DNA of 64,000 bases from Streptomyces sp. NBC_00464 (GTDB lineage: Bacteria; Actinomycetota; Actinomycetes; Streptomycetales; Streptomycetaceae). Position numbers and translations under genes: made by a program. The stretch is taken from assembly GCF_036013915.1 (NCBI RefSeq), contig NZ_CP107899.1, forward strand, positions 1,612,001 to 1,676,000. The letters run 5' to 3'. This document shows positions 30,453-39,068 of the stretch, one piece after another. Within the stretch, counting starts at the first letter, position 1. Each line of letters begins with the position of its first letter. The notes beneath the pieces are model-generated. The model had not been told where the DNA came from. It was given only the letters and a program-made list of their open reading frames with translations, and did no database searches.

Positions 30453-30489
30453 GAGAACCCCCCGGTGCGCGGGGCACCGGGGGGTTCTC
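30453..30489 (-). terminator. Terminator between rnc and mutM
   Basis: A perfect 16-bp GC-rich stem (30453-30468 with 30474-30489) closes a 5-base loop, just 5 bases past the rnc stop. It should reduce read-through from the rpmF-rnc unit into mutM. Confidence 0.85.
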
Positions 30490-30493
30490 GGGG

Positions 30494-31315
30494 TCAGGCA
30501 GGAGCAACGTCCGTGGACGCCGGGTCGGCAGGGGTGTCGGCGGCCCCTCCGTCGGCAGCGGACTTCGCCGCAGCCTCCCGTGCTTCCGCGGCGGCGCTGA
30601 TCTCGCGCCAGGCGGACTCGGCCGCCTGCTGCTCCGCTTCCTTCTTGCTACGGCCGGTGCCGGTGCCGTACGAGACACCACCGACGCGAGCAGCAGCAGT
30701 AAAGGTCTTCTCGTGGTCCGGGCCGGTCTCCGAGACGAGGTACTCGGGGACTCCGAGGCTCTCGCTCGCGGTGAGCTCCTGGAGACTGGTCTTCCAGTCC
30801 AGGCCGGCACCGAGGTTCGAGGACCTGTCGATCAACGGGTCGAAGAGCCGGTGAACCAGCTCCGAGGCCACGTCAAGGCCCTGATCGAGATAGACCGCAC
30901 CGATCACCGCTTCAAGGGTGTCGGCGAGGATGGACGCCTTGTCCCGGCCACCCGTGCCCTCTTCACCGCGGCCGAGCCGGATGAAGGAGCCGAGTTCAAG
31001 GCCGCGGCCCACTTCCGCAAGCGCACGCGAGTTGACTACCGCGGCCCGCAATTTGGCCAGCTGGCCTTCAGGCAGGTCGGGGTGAGTGCGGTACAGCGTG
31101 TCCGTGACCACCAGGCCGAGCACCGAATCCCCGAGGAATTCAAGCCGCTCGTTGGTGGGCAGACCGCCGTTCTCGTACGCGTACGAACGATGGGTCAGCG
31201 CACGCACCAGAAGGGCGGACTCGAGGTGGTACCCGAGCCGCCCTTCCAGAAGCGTGTGGGACGAGGCTGTGTTGACGTTGTCTGCCTGCTTCTTGGCGTG
31301 GGACAACTCAGACAT
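30494..31315 (-). CDS. rnc: Ribonuclease III
   Basis: Double-strand-specific endoribonuclease for rRNA and mRNA processing. In S. coelicolor it is AbsB, needed for antibiotic production. From the ATG at 31315 ([13 protein letters not shown]) the signature [12 protein letters not shown] lies at 55-66 with the catalytic acidic residues, and the second acidic cluster [15 protein letters not shown] follows. The C-terminal double-stranded-RNA-binding domain ends with [14 protein letters not shown], then an Ala-rich tail. The protein has 273 residues. The frame is open upstream to 31387, overlapping rpmF, but has no family match. It is 19 bases downstream of rpmF, forming an operon. Confidence 0.97.
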   Translation of the reverse strand: MSELSHAKKQADNVNTASSHTLLEGRLGYHLESALLVRALTHRSYAYENGGLPTNERLEFLGDSVLGLVVTDTLYRTHPDLPEGQLAKLRAAVVNSRALAEVGRGLELGSFIRLGRGEEGTGGRDKASILADTLEAVIGAVYLDQGLDVASELVHRLFDPLIDRSSNLGAGLDWKTSLQELTASESLGVPEYLVSETGPDHEKTFTAAARVGGVSYGTGTGRSKKEAEQQAAESAWREISAAAEAREAAAKSAADGGAADTPADPASTDVAPA

Positions 31316-31334
31316 CGGGCCTCTCACCAGCCGC

Positions 31335-31508
31335 TCAGACCTCGAGGACCTGGCGCTTGTTGTACGTGCCGCAGCTGGGGCACGCAATGTGCTGCAGCTT
31401 CGGCTCCTGGCAACGCTCGCACGAAACCAGGGTGGGGACCGCAGCCTTCCACTGCGACCGGCGGTGGCGCGTGTTGCTGCGCGACATCTTCCGCTTCGGA
31501 ACAGCCAC
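31335..31508 (-). CDS. rpmF: 50S ribosomal protein L32 (zinc-binding form)
   Basis: Small ribosomal protein of 57 residues, [20 protein letters not shown] at the start. Four cysteines at 30, 33, 43 and 46 (CERC and CPSC) form a zinc ribbon, so this is the zinc-containing paralogue, not the zinc-independent one made under zinc starvation. The start is GTG 31508, two bases after the stop of the DUF177 gene and behind a GGAGAAG RBS. The DUF177-rpmF-rnc order is widely conserved. Confidence 0.95.
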   Translation of the reverse strand: MAVPKRKMSRSNTRHRRSQWKAAVPTLVSCERCQEPKLQHIACPSCGTYNKRQVLEV

Positions 31509-31510
31509 GG

Positions 31511-32152
31511 CTACTTCTCCTGCTTCTCGTCGACGCCGGGTGCGGCGCCGCCCATGTTGTCCTTCTCGCCGTCCTGAACGGTCTCGGCGAGTCCTTGCAA
31601 TGCCGCCCAACGAGCATCGACGACATCGTGATGGTGGCCCGGATTCTCGTCCAGCCTGATTCCGCATTCGGAACACAGACCGGCACAGGTCTCCGTGCAC
31701 ACCGGCTGCATCGGCAGTGCGAGCACTACCGCATCACGCAGCACCGACTCGAGGTCGAAAAGGCCGTCCTCGAGGAAGTACCTGTCCTCGTCGTCCTCGG
31801 CGTCGTCGACCGGGTCCGCGGTCTTGCTGCGGTTCCGGTCATCGGCGTCAGGGTACGAGAACATTTCCTGGAAGTCCGCCTTGACCTCAAGGCTCAGCGG
31901 CTCCAGACACCTTACGCACTCCCCCTCGGCGGATGCACGGGCGGTGCCTGTGACAAGCACACCTTCCATGACCGATTCGAGGCGGACGTCCAACTGCACG
32001 GGTGCGCCTTCCGGCACACCGATGACTCCGTCGATACCGAAGTCCTTGGGGGCGTCCACCGAGCGGGTCAGCCGCTTGAGGGCACCAGGACGCCGGCCCA
32101 GCTCGTGCGTATCGAACACGAGAGGGTTTCGGTGGTCGAGGTGGCCGTTCAG
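31511..32152 (-). CDS. DUF177/YceD-family protein, probable CTG start
   Basis: YceD-type protein that is almost always encoded before rpmF; its relatives are implicated in 23S rRNA metabolism. The conserved parts are [20 protein letters not shown], the cysteine pair [19 protein letters not shown] with ECVRC, and the C-terminal [24 protein letters not shown], which looks like a metal site. In this frame no ATG or GTG lies at the expected place. The CTG at 32152 ([13 protein letters not shown]) has an excellent AGGA RBS and is my choice. A GTG at 32278 without RBS and a GTG at 32119 inside the conserved region are alternatives. rpmF starts two bases after the stop. Confidence 0.82.
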   Translation of the reverse strand: MNGHLDHRNPLVFDTHELGRRPGALKRLTRSVDAPKDFGIDGVIGVPEGAPVQLDVRLESVMEGVLVTGTARASAEGECVRCLEPLSLEVKADFQEMFSYPDADDRNRSKTADPVDDAEDDEDRYFLEDGLFDLESVLRDAVVLALPMQPVCTETCAGLCSECGIRLDENPGHHHDVVDARWAALQGLAETVQDGEKDNMGGAAPGVDEKQEK

Positions 32153-32333
32153 GGCTTTTCCTGCTTTCGAATCGTGCGCATCACGCGTGGTGGGGGTGGG
32201 CCGACCGGTTCGGAGTCGAAGCGGGCAGCCGGGATCGCGGACATACGCGCGACCGAAGAGCCAGGATACTGGACACACCGCCCAGCACCCAATCCGGCCC
32301 TGATCCGGGGCCTGGACCGGACCCCCGGCGCGT

Positions 32334-33485
32334 TCAGCGCTCCTGTTCGTACCGGCGGAGCTGTTCCAGGTCGATCATGCTGGTGTCGAACAGGCTGGTC
32401 TCGTCCAGGGCGCCCTCGCCGTGCTGCTGAAGAGGCTGCTGGAGGGGCTGCTGCGAGGCCTGCACCGGCTGCTGCCAGACGTCGTAGCCCTGCGCCGGGA
32501 CCTGGCCCTGGTTCGGGTCGTAGCCCTGCGCCGGGAGCTGAGCCCGGTTCGGGTCGTAGCCCTGCTGCTGGTAGCCCGCGTAGGGGTCGGGCTGCTGCTG
32601 GTAGCCGGCGTACGGGTCGGGCTGCTGCGACTGGCCCTGGTACGCGTCCTGCTGCTCCTGGTACGCGTAGGTCTGCGCGTACTGCGGTTCGGGCTGCGCC
32701 GGGTACTGGGGCTCGCCGTGCTGCTGGGGGACCTGGAGCGCTTCGGGGGTGGCGACCTCGGCCAGACCCGCCCAGTGGTCCTCGTCGCTGGTGTGGCCCT
32801 GGGCGCCCGCGGCGTCCTGGGCGGCCATGTGCGCGCCGAGGTCGTCGGTGGCGACCCGGCCGTGCAGCTTCTGCCGGCCGCGGCCGACGGCCTCCAGGGT
32901 CTTGGCGAGCACCGCCTCGAAGGCGCCGAGCTTGGTGTCCACGTACTCGTCGGCCCGGCGTTGGAGCGTGGCCGGATCGGCGCTGCGCTCGGGGGCCTCG
33001 ACGAAGTCCGGGTCCTCGAAGCCCTGCTCGTCGAAGCCCTGGCCGCGGCCGAGGAGCTTTTCGCGGCCCCGGTCGACGGAGCCGATCGTCTTGGTGAGGA
33101 CGACCTCGAAGTTGGCGAGCTTGCTGTCGACGTACTCGTCGGCCTCGGCGCGGACCTCCTCGGCGTCCTTGCGGGCCTCACCGAGGATCCGGTCGGCCTC
33201 CGCCTGGGACTGCCGGGCGATCTCCGTGCCGGAGATGAGCGAACCGCGCTCGGCGTGGGCGGTCTCGATGATCCGGCCGGCCTCCTGGCGGGCCTGCTCG
33301 ACGAGCTGCTCGTGGCCGCCGATGACCTCCGCGGCCTGCGCGAGCGAGCCGGGCAGGGCCTCCCGCACCTCTTCGAGCATCGAGAGCAGGTCGGCGCGGT
33401 TGACCACGCAGGATGCCGACATGGGCATGGACCGGGCGTTCCCGACCGCTTCGACGATCTCGTCGAGCTTCTTCTGCACGTCCAC
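32334..33485 (-). CDS. DivIVA-like coiled-coil protein with Gln/Pro/Tyr repeat tail
   Basis: Cytoskeletal-type protein of unknown role, related to DivIVA-like cell-division initiation proteins. Residues 1-235 are helical with two similar segments, YVDSKLANFEVVLTKTI and YVDTKLGAFEAVLAKTL, each preceded by an EADE or RRADE motif, so an internal duplication is visible. The C-terminal 150 residues are Gln/Tyr/Pro-rich with two copies of QPDPYAGYQQQ and three near copies of PAQGYDPNQ. The GTG start at 33485 has no strong RBS. It lies between coaD and the DUF177-rpmF-rnc group. A structural role at poles or growth sites is inference. Confidence 0.75.
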   Translation of the reverse strand: MDVQKKLDEIVEAVGNARSMPMSASCVVNRADLLSMLEEVREALPGSLAQAAEVIGGHEQLVEQARQEAGRIIETAHAERGSLISGTEIARQSQAEADRILGEARKDAEEVRAEADEYVDSKLANFEVVLTKTIGSVDRGREKLLGRGQGFDEQGFEDPDFVEAPERSADPATLQRRADEYVDTKLGAFEAVLAKTLEAVGRGRQKLHGRVATDDLGAHMAAQDAAGAQGHTSDEDHWAGLAEVATPEALQVPQQHGEPQYPAQPEPQYAQTYAYQEQQDAYQGQSQQPDPYAGYQQQPDPYAGYQQQGYDPNRAQLPAQGYDPNQGQVPAQGYDVWQQPVQASQQPLQQPLQQHGEGALDETSLFDTSMIDLEQLRRYEQER

Positions 33486-33583
33486 CGTGTGCTCGCCACT
33501 CTCTACTGCCGATTGGAGACGGACGGGACGACTGTACGGCCAGTCGGCGCCCGCCCGACACCTGGTGACGGACTGTCAGCGGC

Positions 33584-34093
33584 TCACTGCTGAGCGAGTC
33601 GCTCGGTCAGCGCCTCGTGGACCATCTCAGGCAGCAGGTGCGAGACGTCTCCGCCCCAGGTCGCCACCTCCTTGACCAGGGAGGACGACAGGAAACTGTA
33701 GGTGGGATTGGTCGGCACGAAGAGCGTTTCGACACCCGAGAGCCCGTTGTTCATCTGGGCCATCTGGAGCTCGTAGTCGAAGTCGCTGACCGCCCGCAGA
33801 CCCTTCACGATCGCCGGGATGTCGCGCTGCTTGCAGAAGTCGACCAGCAGCCCGTGGAAGGCCTCGACCTGGACGTTGCCGAAGTCCGCGGTGACCTGGC
33901 GGATCAGCTCGATCCGCTCGTCGACCGTGAACAGGCCCTTCTTGGACTGGTTGATCATCACCGCGACATGTACGACGTCGTACAGCTTCGAGGCACGGCC
34001 GATGATGTCGAGATGTCCATTGGTGATGGGGTCGAACGACCCCGGGCAGACGGCGCGGCGCAACTTGATTCCCTCGCTCTCCGGTCCGGTCAT
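33584..34093 (-). CDS. coaD: Phosphopantetheine adenylyltransferase
   Basis: Transfers AMP from ATP to 4'-phosphopantetheine, the fourth step of coenzyme A synthesis. The TNGH nucleotide motif is at 24-27 inside [20 protein letters not shown]. The ATP-binding [20 protein letters not shown] stretch, which corresponds to the family ISSTxVR segment, is at the C terminus. The ATG at 34093 overlaps the rsmD stop by four bases (ATGA) and gives 169 residues. An internal start a few codons later would also fit. The rsmD-coaD pairing is standard. Confidence 0.95.
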   Translation of the reverse strand: MTGPESEGIKLRRAVCPGSFDPITNGHLDIIGRASKLYDVVHVAVMINQSKKGLFTVDERIELIRQVTADFGNVQVEAFHGLLVDFCKQRDIPAIVKGLRAVSDFDYELQMAQMNNGLSGVETLFVPTNPTYSFLSSSLVKEVATWGGDVSHLLPEMVHEALTERLAQQ

Positions 34094-34674
34094 CGTGCGT
34101 CTTCGCACGTAGCGGCGGCGCGACCGTACCAAAGCGTTCCCTCGCCGTAGCGACGGGCCCGCAATGGCTCGAATCCCTTGGGCCAGCTGAATTCTCCGCC
34201 TCTGGTGCTGCGCTCTACCGTGACGAGCGCATCGGCTGTGAGCCACCCCTGAGCACGGAGTGTGAGCAGGATCTCGCCAAGATCGACGTCGGTCACGGCG
34301 TACGGAGGGTCGAGGAAGACCACGTCGTACGGATCGGCCGGCGCCGGTCCTGTCACGATCTGTTCGGCTTTGCCGGCCCGGACCTCGGCGCCGGGCAGGC
34401 CCAGGGTGCGGACGTTGTCACGGACGGTACGGACAGCCGCGGCGTCGGCCTCTACGAGCAGGGCGTGCACCGCTCCGCGGGAGAGAGCTTCGAGGCCGAC
34501 GGCTCCCGAGCCCGCGTAGAGGTCGGCGATCCGGATGCCGTCGAGCGTGCCGAGGAGCGCCTGCCAGGTGGAGAACAGGCCCTCGCGCGCGCGGTCGGAG
34601 GTGGGGCGGGTGCCGGTGCCGGGCGGGACGGCCAGGCGGCGTCCGCCGGCCGCGCCTGCGATCACGCGGGTCAT
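34090..34674 (-). CDS. rsmD: 16S rRNA (guanine966-N2)-methyltransferase RsmD
   Basis: Methylates G966 of 16S rRNA. The protein of 194 residues begins [19 protein letters not shown] and has SAM motif I as [19 protein letters not shown] and the catalytic N/DPPY motif as [10 protein letters not shown]. The [15 protein letters not shown] stretch is typical of the family. It is translationally coupled to coaD by an ATGA overlap and lies 114 bases downstream of recG. Confidence 0.95.
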   Translation of the reverse strand: MTRVIAGAAGGRRLAVPPGTGTRPTSDRAREGLFSTWQALLGTLDGIRIADLYAGSGAVGLEALSRGAVHALLVEADAAAVRTVRDNVRTLGLPGAEVRAGKAEQIVTGPAPADPYDVVFLDPPYAVTDVDLGEILLTLRAQGWLTADALVTVERSTRGGEFSWPKGFEPLRARRYGEGTLWYGRAAATCEDAR

Positions 34675-34788
34675 GGGTGTCGATCCTCGGGTCGGGGCGG
34701 CGCGCAGGGTGCTGCGGGCGCCGTGCCACCCACGATATGGCGTCGGGGCGGACGGAGCTCCCCCGGGCGTCCGCCCCTCCCTCGCACG

Positions 34789-37014
34789 TCAGCCCTTGTC
34801 GAGGTACTCCTCGCGGTCCTTGTCGAGCAGGGCGTCCAGGGCGATGCGCAGCTCGGGCAGGTGCTCCAGGTCCGGGTCCTCGGCCACGACCGTGACGGCC
34901 TCCTGCCGGGCGGCGGCGATGACCTCCTCGTCGTCGATGACGCTCAGGACCCGGAGCGAGGAGCGGACCCCGGACTGGGCCTGTCCGAGTACGTCGCCCT
35001 CGCGCCGCTGTTCGAGGTCGATCCGGGAGAGTTCGAAGCCGTCGAGGGTGGCGGCGACGGCGGAGAGCCGGGCGCGGGCGGGGCTCGCCTCGTGGGCCTC
35101 GCTGACCAGCAGGCAGAGACCGGGAGCGGATCCTCGGCCCACCCGGCCGCGCAGCTGGTGGAGCTGGGAGACGCCGAACCGGTCGGCGTCCATGATCACC
35201 ATCGCGGTGGCGTTGGGGACGTTGACCCCGACCTCGATGACGGTGGTGGCGACCAGGACGTCGACCTGGCCCGCGGCGAAGCGGCGCATCACGTCGTCCT
35301 TGTCGTCGGGGTGCATCCTGCCGTGCAGCACCTCGATGCGCAGACCGGTCAGCAGGCCCTTGGAGAGCTGCTCGGCGATCTCCAGGACGGCGAGCGGAGG
35401 GCGCTTGTCCCCCTCCTCCTTCTCCTTCTCCTCGGCGGCCTTCTTCTTCCCCTTCTTCTTGGCGGCGTCGTCCTCGTCGTCACCGATGCGGGGGCAGACC
35501 ACATACGCCTGGTGGCCGTTCTCCACCTCTTCGCGGACCCGTTCCCAGGCGCGGCTGAGGAAGTGGGGTTTGTCCTTGGCGGGGACGACATGACTGGCGA
35601 TCGGCGAGCGGCCGGCCGGCAGCTGGTCCAGGACGGAGGTCTCCAGATCGCCGAAGACGGTCATGGCGACCGTACGGGGAATGGGAGTGGCGGTCATGAC
35701 GAGCAGATGCGGCGGCTGCTTCCCCTTGGAGCGCAGGGCGTCGCGCTGTTCCACCCCGAAGCGGTGCTGCTCGTCGACGACGACGAGGCCCAGGTCGTGG
35801 AACTGCACCTTGTCCTCGATCAGCGCATGCGTCCCGATGACGATCCCGGCCTCGCCGGTGACCAGGTCGAGAAGGGCCTGCCGACGGGCCGCCATGCCCA
35901 TCGAACCGGTCAGCAGCACCACCTTCGTGCCCTGGTCCGAGCCGCCCAGCATGCCGCCCTCGGCGAGCTCCCCCATCATCTCGGTGATGGACCTGTGGTG
36001 CTGCTGTGCGAGGACCTCGGTGGGGGCGAGCATGGCGGCCTGTCCGCCGGCGTCGACGGTGCCCAGCATGGCGCGCAGCGCGACCATCGTCTTCCCCGAT
36101 CCGACTTCCCCCTGGAGCAGCCGGTGCATCGGGTGCTCGGTCGCCAGGTCGTCGAAGATCTCCTTGGAGACCTTGACCTGGCCGTCGGTGAGGGTGAACG
36201 GCAGTTTGGCGTCGAAGGCGTCGAGGAGTCCGCCGGGGACCGGCTTGCGGGCGACGGCGGGCAGCTGGGTGTCCGCGTATCTGCGGCGGGCCAGGGCGAC
36301 CTGGAGGACGAACGCCTCGTCCCACTTCAGGCGGTCCCTGGCCTCGGCGACATCGGCCTTGGTCTGCGGCCGGTGGATCTTCAGGAGGGCCTCGGGCAGC
36401 GCGGTGAAGCCACGGCCCTCGCGCAGCGCGGCCGGCAGCGGGTCCACGGCCTCCTGGGCGCTGGGCAGCACCGCGTCGACCGCCTTGGCGATGCGCCAGG
36501 AGTCGAGCTGTTTGCAGGCGGGGTAGATCGGAAGCAGCTTGCCGGCGAAGGCGTCGACGGCCTCGGTCGCCCCGGCCTCGTCGTCGGACTCGGCGTCCAG
36601 CAGCTGGTACGTGGGGTGGGCCAGCTGCATCTTGCGGTTGAAGACGGAGACCTTGCCGGCGAACATGGCGCGCCGCCCCGGCAGCAGCTCCTTGTGCGGC
36701 TTGTGGACGCCGTGGCCGAAGAAGACCAGCTGGAGCCGGCCGTGGCCGTCGGTGAGGGTCACTTCGAGGCGCTTGCCCCGGCCGCCGTTGAACATCATCA
36801 CGCGGGCGTCCTGGACCTGGGCGACGACCGTCACGTGCTCCTCCAGGGGGAGGTCGGTCAGCGCCGTGAGGCGGCCGCGCTCCTCGTACCGCCTCGGGTA
36901 GTGATGCAGGAGATCACCGACCGTGTGCAGGTCGAGGTGCTCGGCCATCACCTTCGCGGTGGCGCCACCGAGCAGTTTCTTGAGGGGTTCGTCGAACGCA
37001 GACACGCGATCCAT
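34789..37014 (-). CDS. recG: ATP-dependent DNA helicase RecG
   Basis: Branch-migrating helicase that rescues stalled forks and processes recombination intermediates. The N-terminal wedge/OB domain (LHTVGDLLHHYPRRYEERG) is followed by superfamily 2 helicase motifs: GEVGSGKTMVALRAM, the motif II VVDEQHRFGVEQR, ATPIPRT and DADRFGVSQLHQLRGRVGRG. A Lys/Glu-rich insert near residue 525 (encoded near 35410-35470) is unusual but lies in a surface loop. I chose the ATG at 37014 (MDRVSAFDEPLKKLLG); the frame is open 13 codons further. It is divergent from the HSP90-family gene. Confidence 0.96.
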   Translation of the reverse strand: MDRVSAFDEPLKKLLGGATAKVMAEHLDLHTVGDLLHHYPRRYEERGRLTALTDLPLEEHVTVVAQVQDARVMMFNGGRGKRLEVTLTDGHGRLQLVFFGHGVHKPHKELLPGRRAMFAGKVSVFNRKMQLAHPTYQLLDAESDDEAGATEAVDAFAGKLLPIYPACKQLDSWRIAKAVDAVLPSAQEAVDPLPAALREGRGFTALPEALLKIHRPQTKADVAEARDRLKWDEAFVLQVALARRRYADTQLPAVARKPVPGGLLDAFDAKLPFTLTDGQVKVSKEIFDDLATEHPMHRLLQGEVGSGKTMVALRAMLGTVDAGGQAAMLAPTEVLAQQHHRSITEMMGELAEGGMLGGSDQGTKVVLLTGSMGMAARRQALLDLVTGEAGIVIGTHALIEDKVQFHDLGLVVVDEQHRFGVEQRDALRSKGKQPPHLLVMTATPIPRTVAMTVFGDLETSVLDQLPAGRSPIASHVVPAKDKPHFLSRAWERVREEVENGHQAYVVCPRIGDDEDDAAKKKGKKKAAEEKEKEEGDKRPPLAVLEIAEQLSKGLLTGLRIEVLHGRMHPDDKDDVMRRFAAGQVDVLVATTVIEVGVNVPNATAMVIMDADRFGVSQLHQLRGRVGRGSAPGLCLLVSEAHEASPARARLSAVAATLDGFELSRIDLEQRREGDVLGQAQSGVRSSLRVLSVIDDEEVIAAARQEAVTVVAEDPDLEHLPELRIALDALLDKDREEYLDKG

Positions 37015-37071
37015 TGCACACCACGCCACTGACAGTTGTCCGCCGGGCGCCACCGGGCCCCCCGAAACTCC

Positions 37072-37101
37072 TGGTCAGAATCGCGCCCGCAACTCTAGGA
37101 T
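37072..37101 (+). promoter_or_regulatory. Candidate promoter of the HSP90-TPR operon
   Basis: TGGTCA (37072-37077), an 18-base spacer and TAGGAT (37096-37101) form a plausible promoter. The inferred 5' leader of about 80 bases contains a GC-rich hairpin near 37125-37145 formed around an ACCCC/GGGGG repeat. No CIRCE or other heat-shock operator was recognised. Confidence 0.5.
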
Positions 37102-37187
37102 CGGCTCCCACGCTTCTCGTTCGCGATCACCCCGCGGGGGGTCGCCCGACCCGCGCTGTCGCAAGTCCCCCCACCGGCGCTGCGACG

Positions 37188-39068
37188 ATGACATCTGAGA
37201 CCTCAGCGAATTCCGCGTCCACCGAGTCCGCCACCGCCCAGCAGCCGCACACCTTCCAGGTGGATCTGCGCGGACTGGTCGATCTCCTCTCCCATCACCT
37301 CTACTCCTCGCCCCGCGTCTATCTGCGCGAGCTGCTGCAGAACGCCGTCGACGCCATCACGGCCCGGCGTGCCGAGCAGCCGGACGCGCCCGCTCTGGTG
37401 CGGCTGTACGCCGAGGACGGCCGGCTGCGCGTCGAGGACAGCGGCATCGGTCTGACCGAGACGGATGTGCACAGCCTCCTCGCCACGATCGGCCGCAGCT
37501 CCAAGCGCGACGGGGCGGAGGGGCTCGCCTCGGCGCGCGCGGACTTCCTCGGCCAGTTCGGCATCGGGCTGCTGGCCTGCTTCGTCGTCGCGGCCGAGAT
37601 CCGGGTGGTGAGCCGCTCCGCGCGGACGCCCGGCGCCCCGCCCGTGGAGTGGTGCGCCCGTGACGACGGTTCGTACACCGTCCGTACGCTCCCCGACAGC
37701 GCGCGCCCCGAGCCCGGCACCACCGTGCATCTGACGGCCCGTTCCGGCAGCGCCCAGTGGCTCACCGAGGAACGGGTGCTCGCGCTGGCCAGGGACTTCG
37801 GCTCGCTCCTGCCCTACGACGTACGGGTCGGCGAGGCGGCCGTCACCGATCTGCCCGCACCGTGGGACCGCGCGTACCCGAGTCCGGCGGGTCGGCGGGT
37901 GGCGCTGGCGCGCCACTGCCACGAGCTGTTCGGCTTCACCCCGCTCGACACGATCGATCTCGATCTGCCGCTCGCCGGGATCCGCGGGGTGGCCCATGTC
38001 CTGCCGTCAGCCGTCAGTCCGGCACAGCGCGCGGGCCACCGGGTCCATCTGAAGGGCATGCTGCTGACGGACCGGGCGGACGAGCTGCTGCCCGAGTGGG
38101 CGTTCTTCGTGCGGTGCGTCATCGACACGGACAGTCTGCGGCCCACCGCCTCCCGGGAGGCGCTGTACGCGGACGAGACCCTGGCCGCGGTCCGGGACGC
38201 GCTGGGCGAGCGGATCAGGGACTGGCTGACCGGTCTGGCCGCGGGCGAACCGGAGCGACTGGCGGAGTTCCTGTCCGTGCACCACCTGGGTGTGAAGTCG
38301 CTCGCCCGGCACGACAGCGCCATGCTGCGCACGATGCTGCCGTGGCTGCCGTTCGAGACGACGGACGGACGGCTGTCGCTGGAGGAGTTCGCCCGGCGCC
38401 ATCCGGTGGTGCACTTCACCCGGACCGTGGAGGAGTTCCGGCAGGTCGCGCCGATCGCCTCCGCGCAGGGCATCGGGGTCGTCAACGGCGGGTACACGTA
38501 CGACACCGAGCTGGTCGAGCGGCTGCCCTCGGCCCGGCCGGGGACGGTGGTCGCGGAGCTGGACGCCGACACGGTCACCGCCCACCTGGACTCCGTCGAC
38601 CCGGAGGAGGAGCTGGCGCTCGGCGCGTTCCTCACGGCGGCGCGCGCCAGGCTGGACCCGCTGGGCTGCGATGTGGCGTTGCGCGCCTTCCACCCGCTGA
38701 CGGTGCCGGCGCTGCATCTGGACGACCGTTCGGCCCGCCACGAGCAGGCGCGCGCCGAGGCCGAGGAGCAGGCGGACGATCTGTGGGCGGGCATTCTCGG
38801 CTCGCTGCGCGGCAGTGCGCCGCGGGCCCGGCTCGTACTGAACCATCTCAATCCGTTGATCCGCCGGATCAGTTCGCTGGACAGCCCGGAGCTGGCGGTG
38901 ACCGCGACGGAGGCGCTGTACGGGCAGGCGCTGCTGATGGCCCAGCGGCCGCTGCGGCCGGCCGACTCGGCGCTGCTGAACCGGGCCTTCCTCGGCCTGC
39001 TGGAGTGGGCCACCCATCCCGCCGCCCCGGGGCACTCCCCCGCGAACCCTCAGGAGGACGGCCGATGA
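37188..39068 (+). CDS. HSP90-family ATPase (HtpG-like)
   Basis: Molecular-chaperone-type GHKL ATPase. The N-terminal ATP site is intact: Glu48 and Asn52 in YLRELLQNAVDAI, the DSGIG loop at 84-88, the lid segment IGRSSKRDG, and FGIG at 124-127. The middle domain carries the HSP90 catalytic-arginine region in the form LRPTASREAL (SRE at 322-324). The length of 626 residues matches bacterial HtpG, but overall sequence is diverged and the C-terminal third is poorly recognisable; there is no MEEVD tail. The ATG at 37188 has no clear RBS. The stop overlaps the start of a TPR-like gene (ATGA), so the two proteins are probably made together. Substrates are unknown. Confidence 0.88.
   Translation: MTSETSANSASTESATAQQPHTFQVDLRGLVDLLSHHLYSSPRVYLRELLQNAVDAITARRAEQPDAPALVRLYAEDGRLRVEDSGIGLTETDVHSLLATIGRSSKRDGAEGLASARADFLGQFGIGLLACFVVAAEIRVVSRSARTPGAPPVEWCARDDGSYTVRTLPDSARPEPGTTVHLTARSGSAQWLTEERVLALARDFGSLLPYDVRVGEAAVTDLPAPWDRAYPSPAGRRVALARHCHELFGFTPLDTIDLDLPLAGIRGVAHVLPSAVSPAQRAGHRVHLKGMLLTDRADELLPEWAFFVRCVIDTDSLRPTASREALYADETLAAVRDALGERIRDWLTGLAAGEPERLAEFLSVHHLGVKSLARHDSAMLRTMLPWLPFETTDGRLSLEEFARRHPVVHFTRTVEEFRQVAPIASAQGIGVVNGGYTYDTELVERLPSARPGTVVAELDADTVTAHLDSVDPEEELALGAFLTAARARLDPLGCDVALRAFHPLTVPALHLDDRSARHEQARAEAEEQADDLWAGILGSLRGSAPRARLVLNHLNPLIRRISSLDSPELAVTATEALYGQALLMAQRPLRPADSALLNRAFLGLLEWATHPAAPGHSPANPQEDGR

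Noticed and set aside
29948..33097. Plus-strand frame of about 1049 codons
   Set aside because: Lies opposite mutM, rnc, rpmF, DUF177 and the DivIVA-like gene; composition is that of a shadow.
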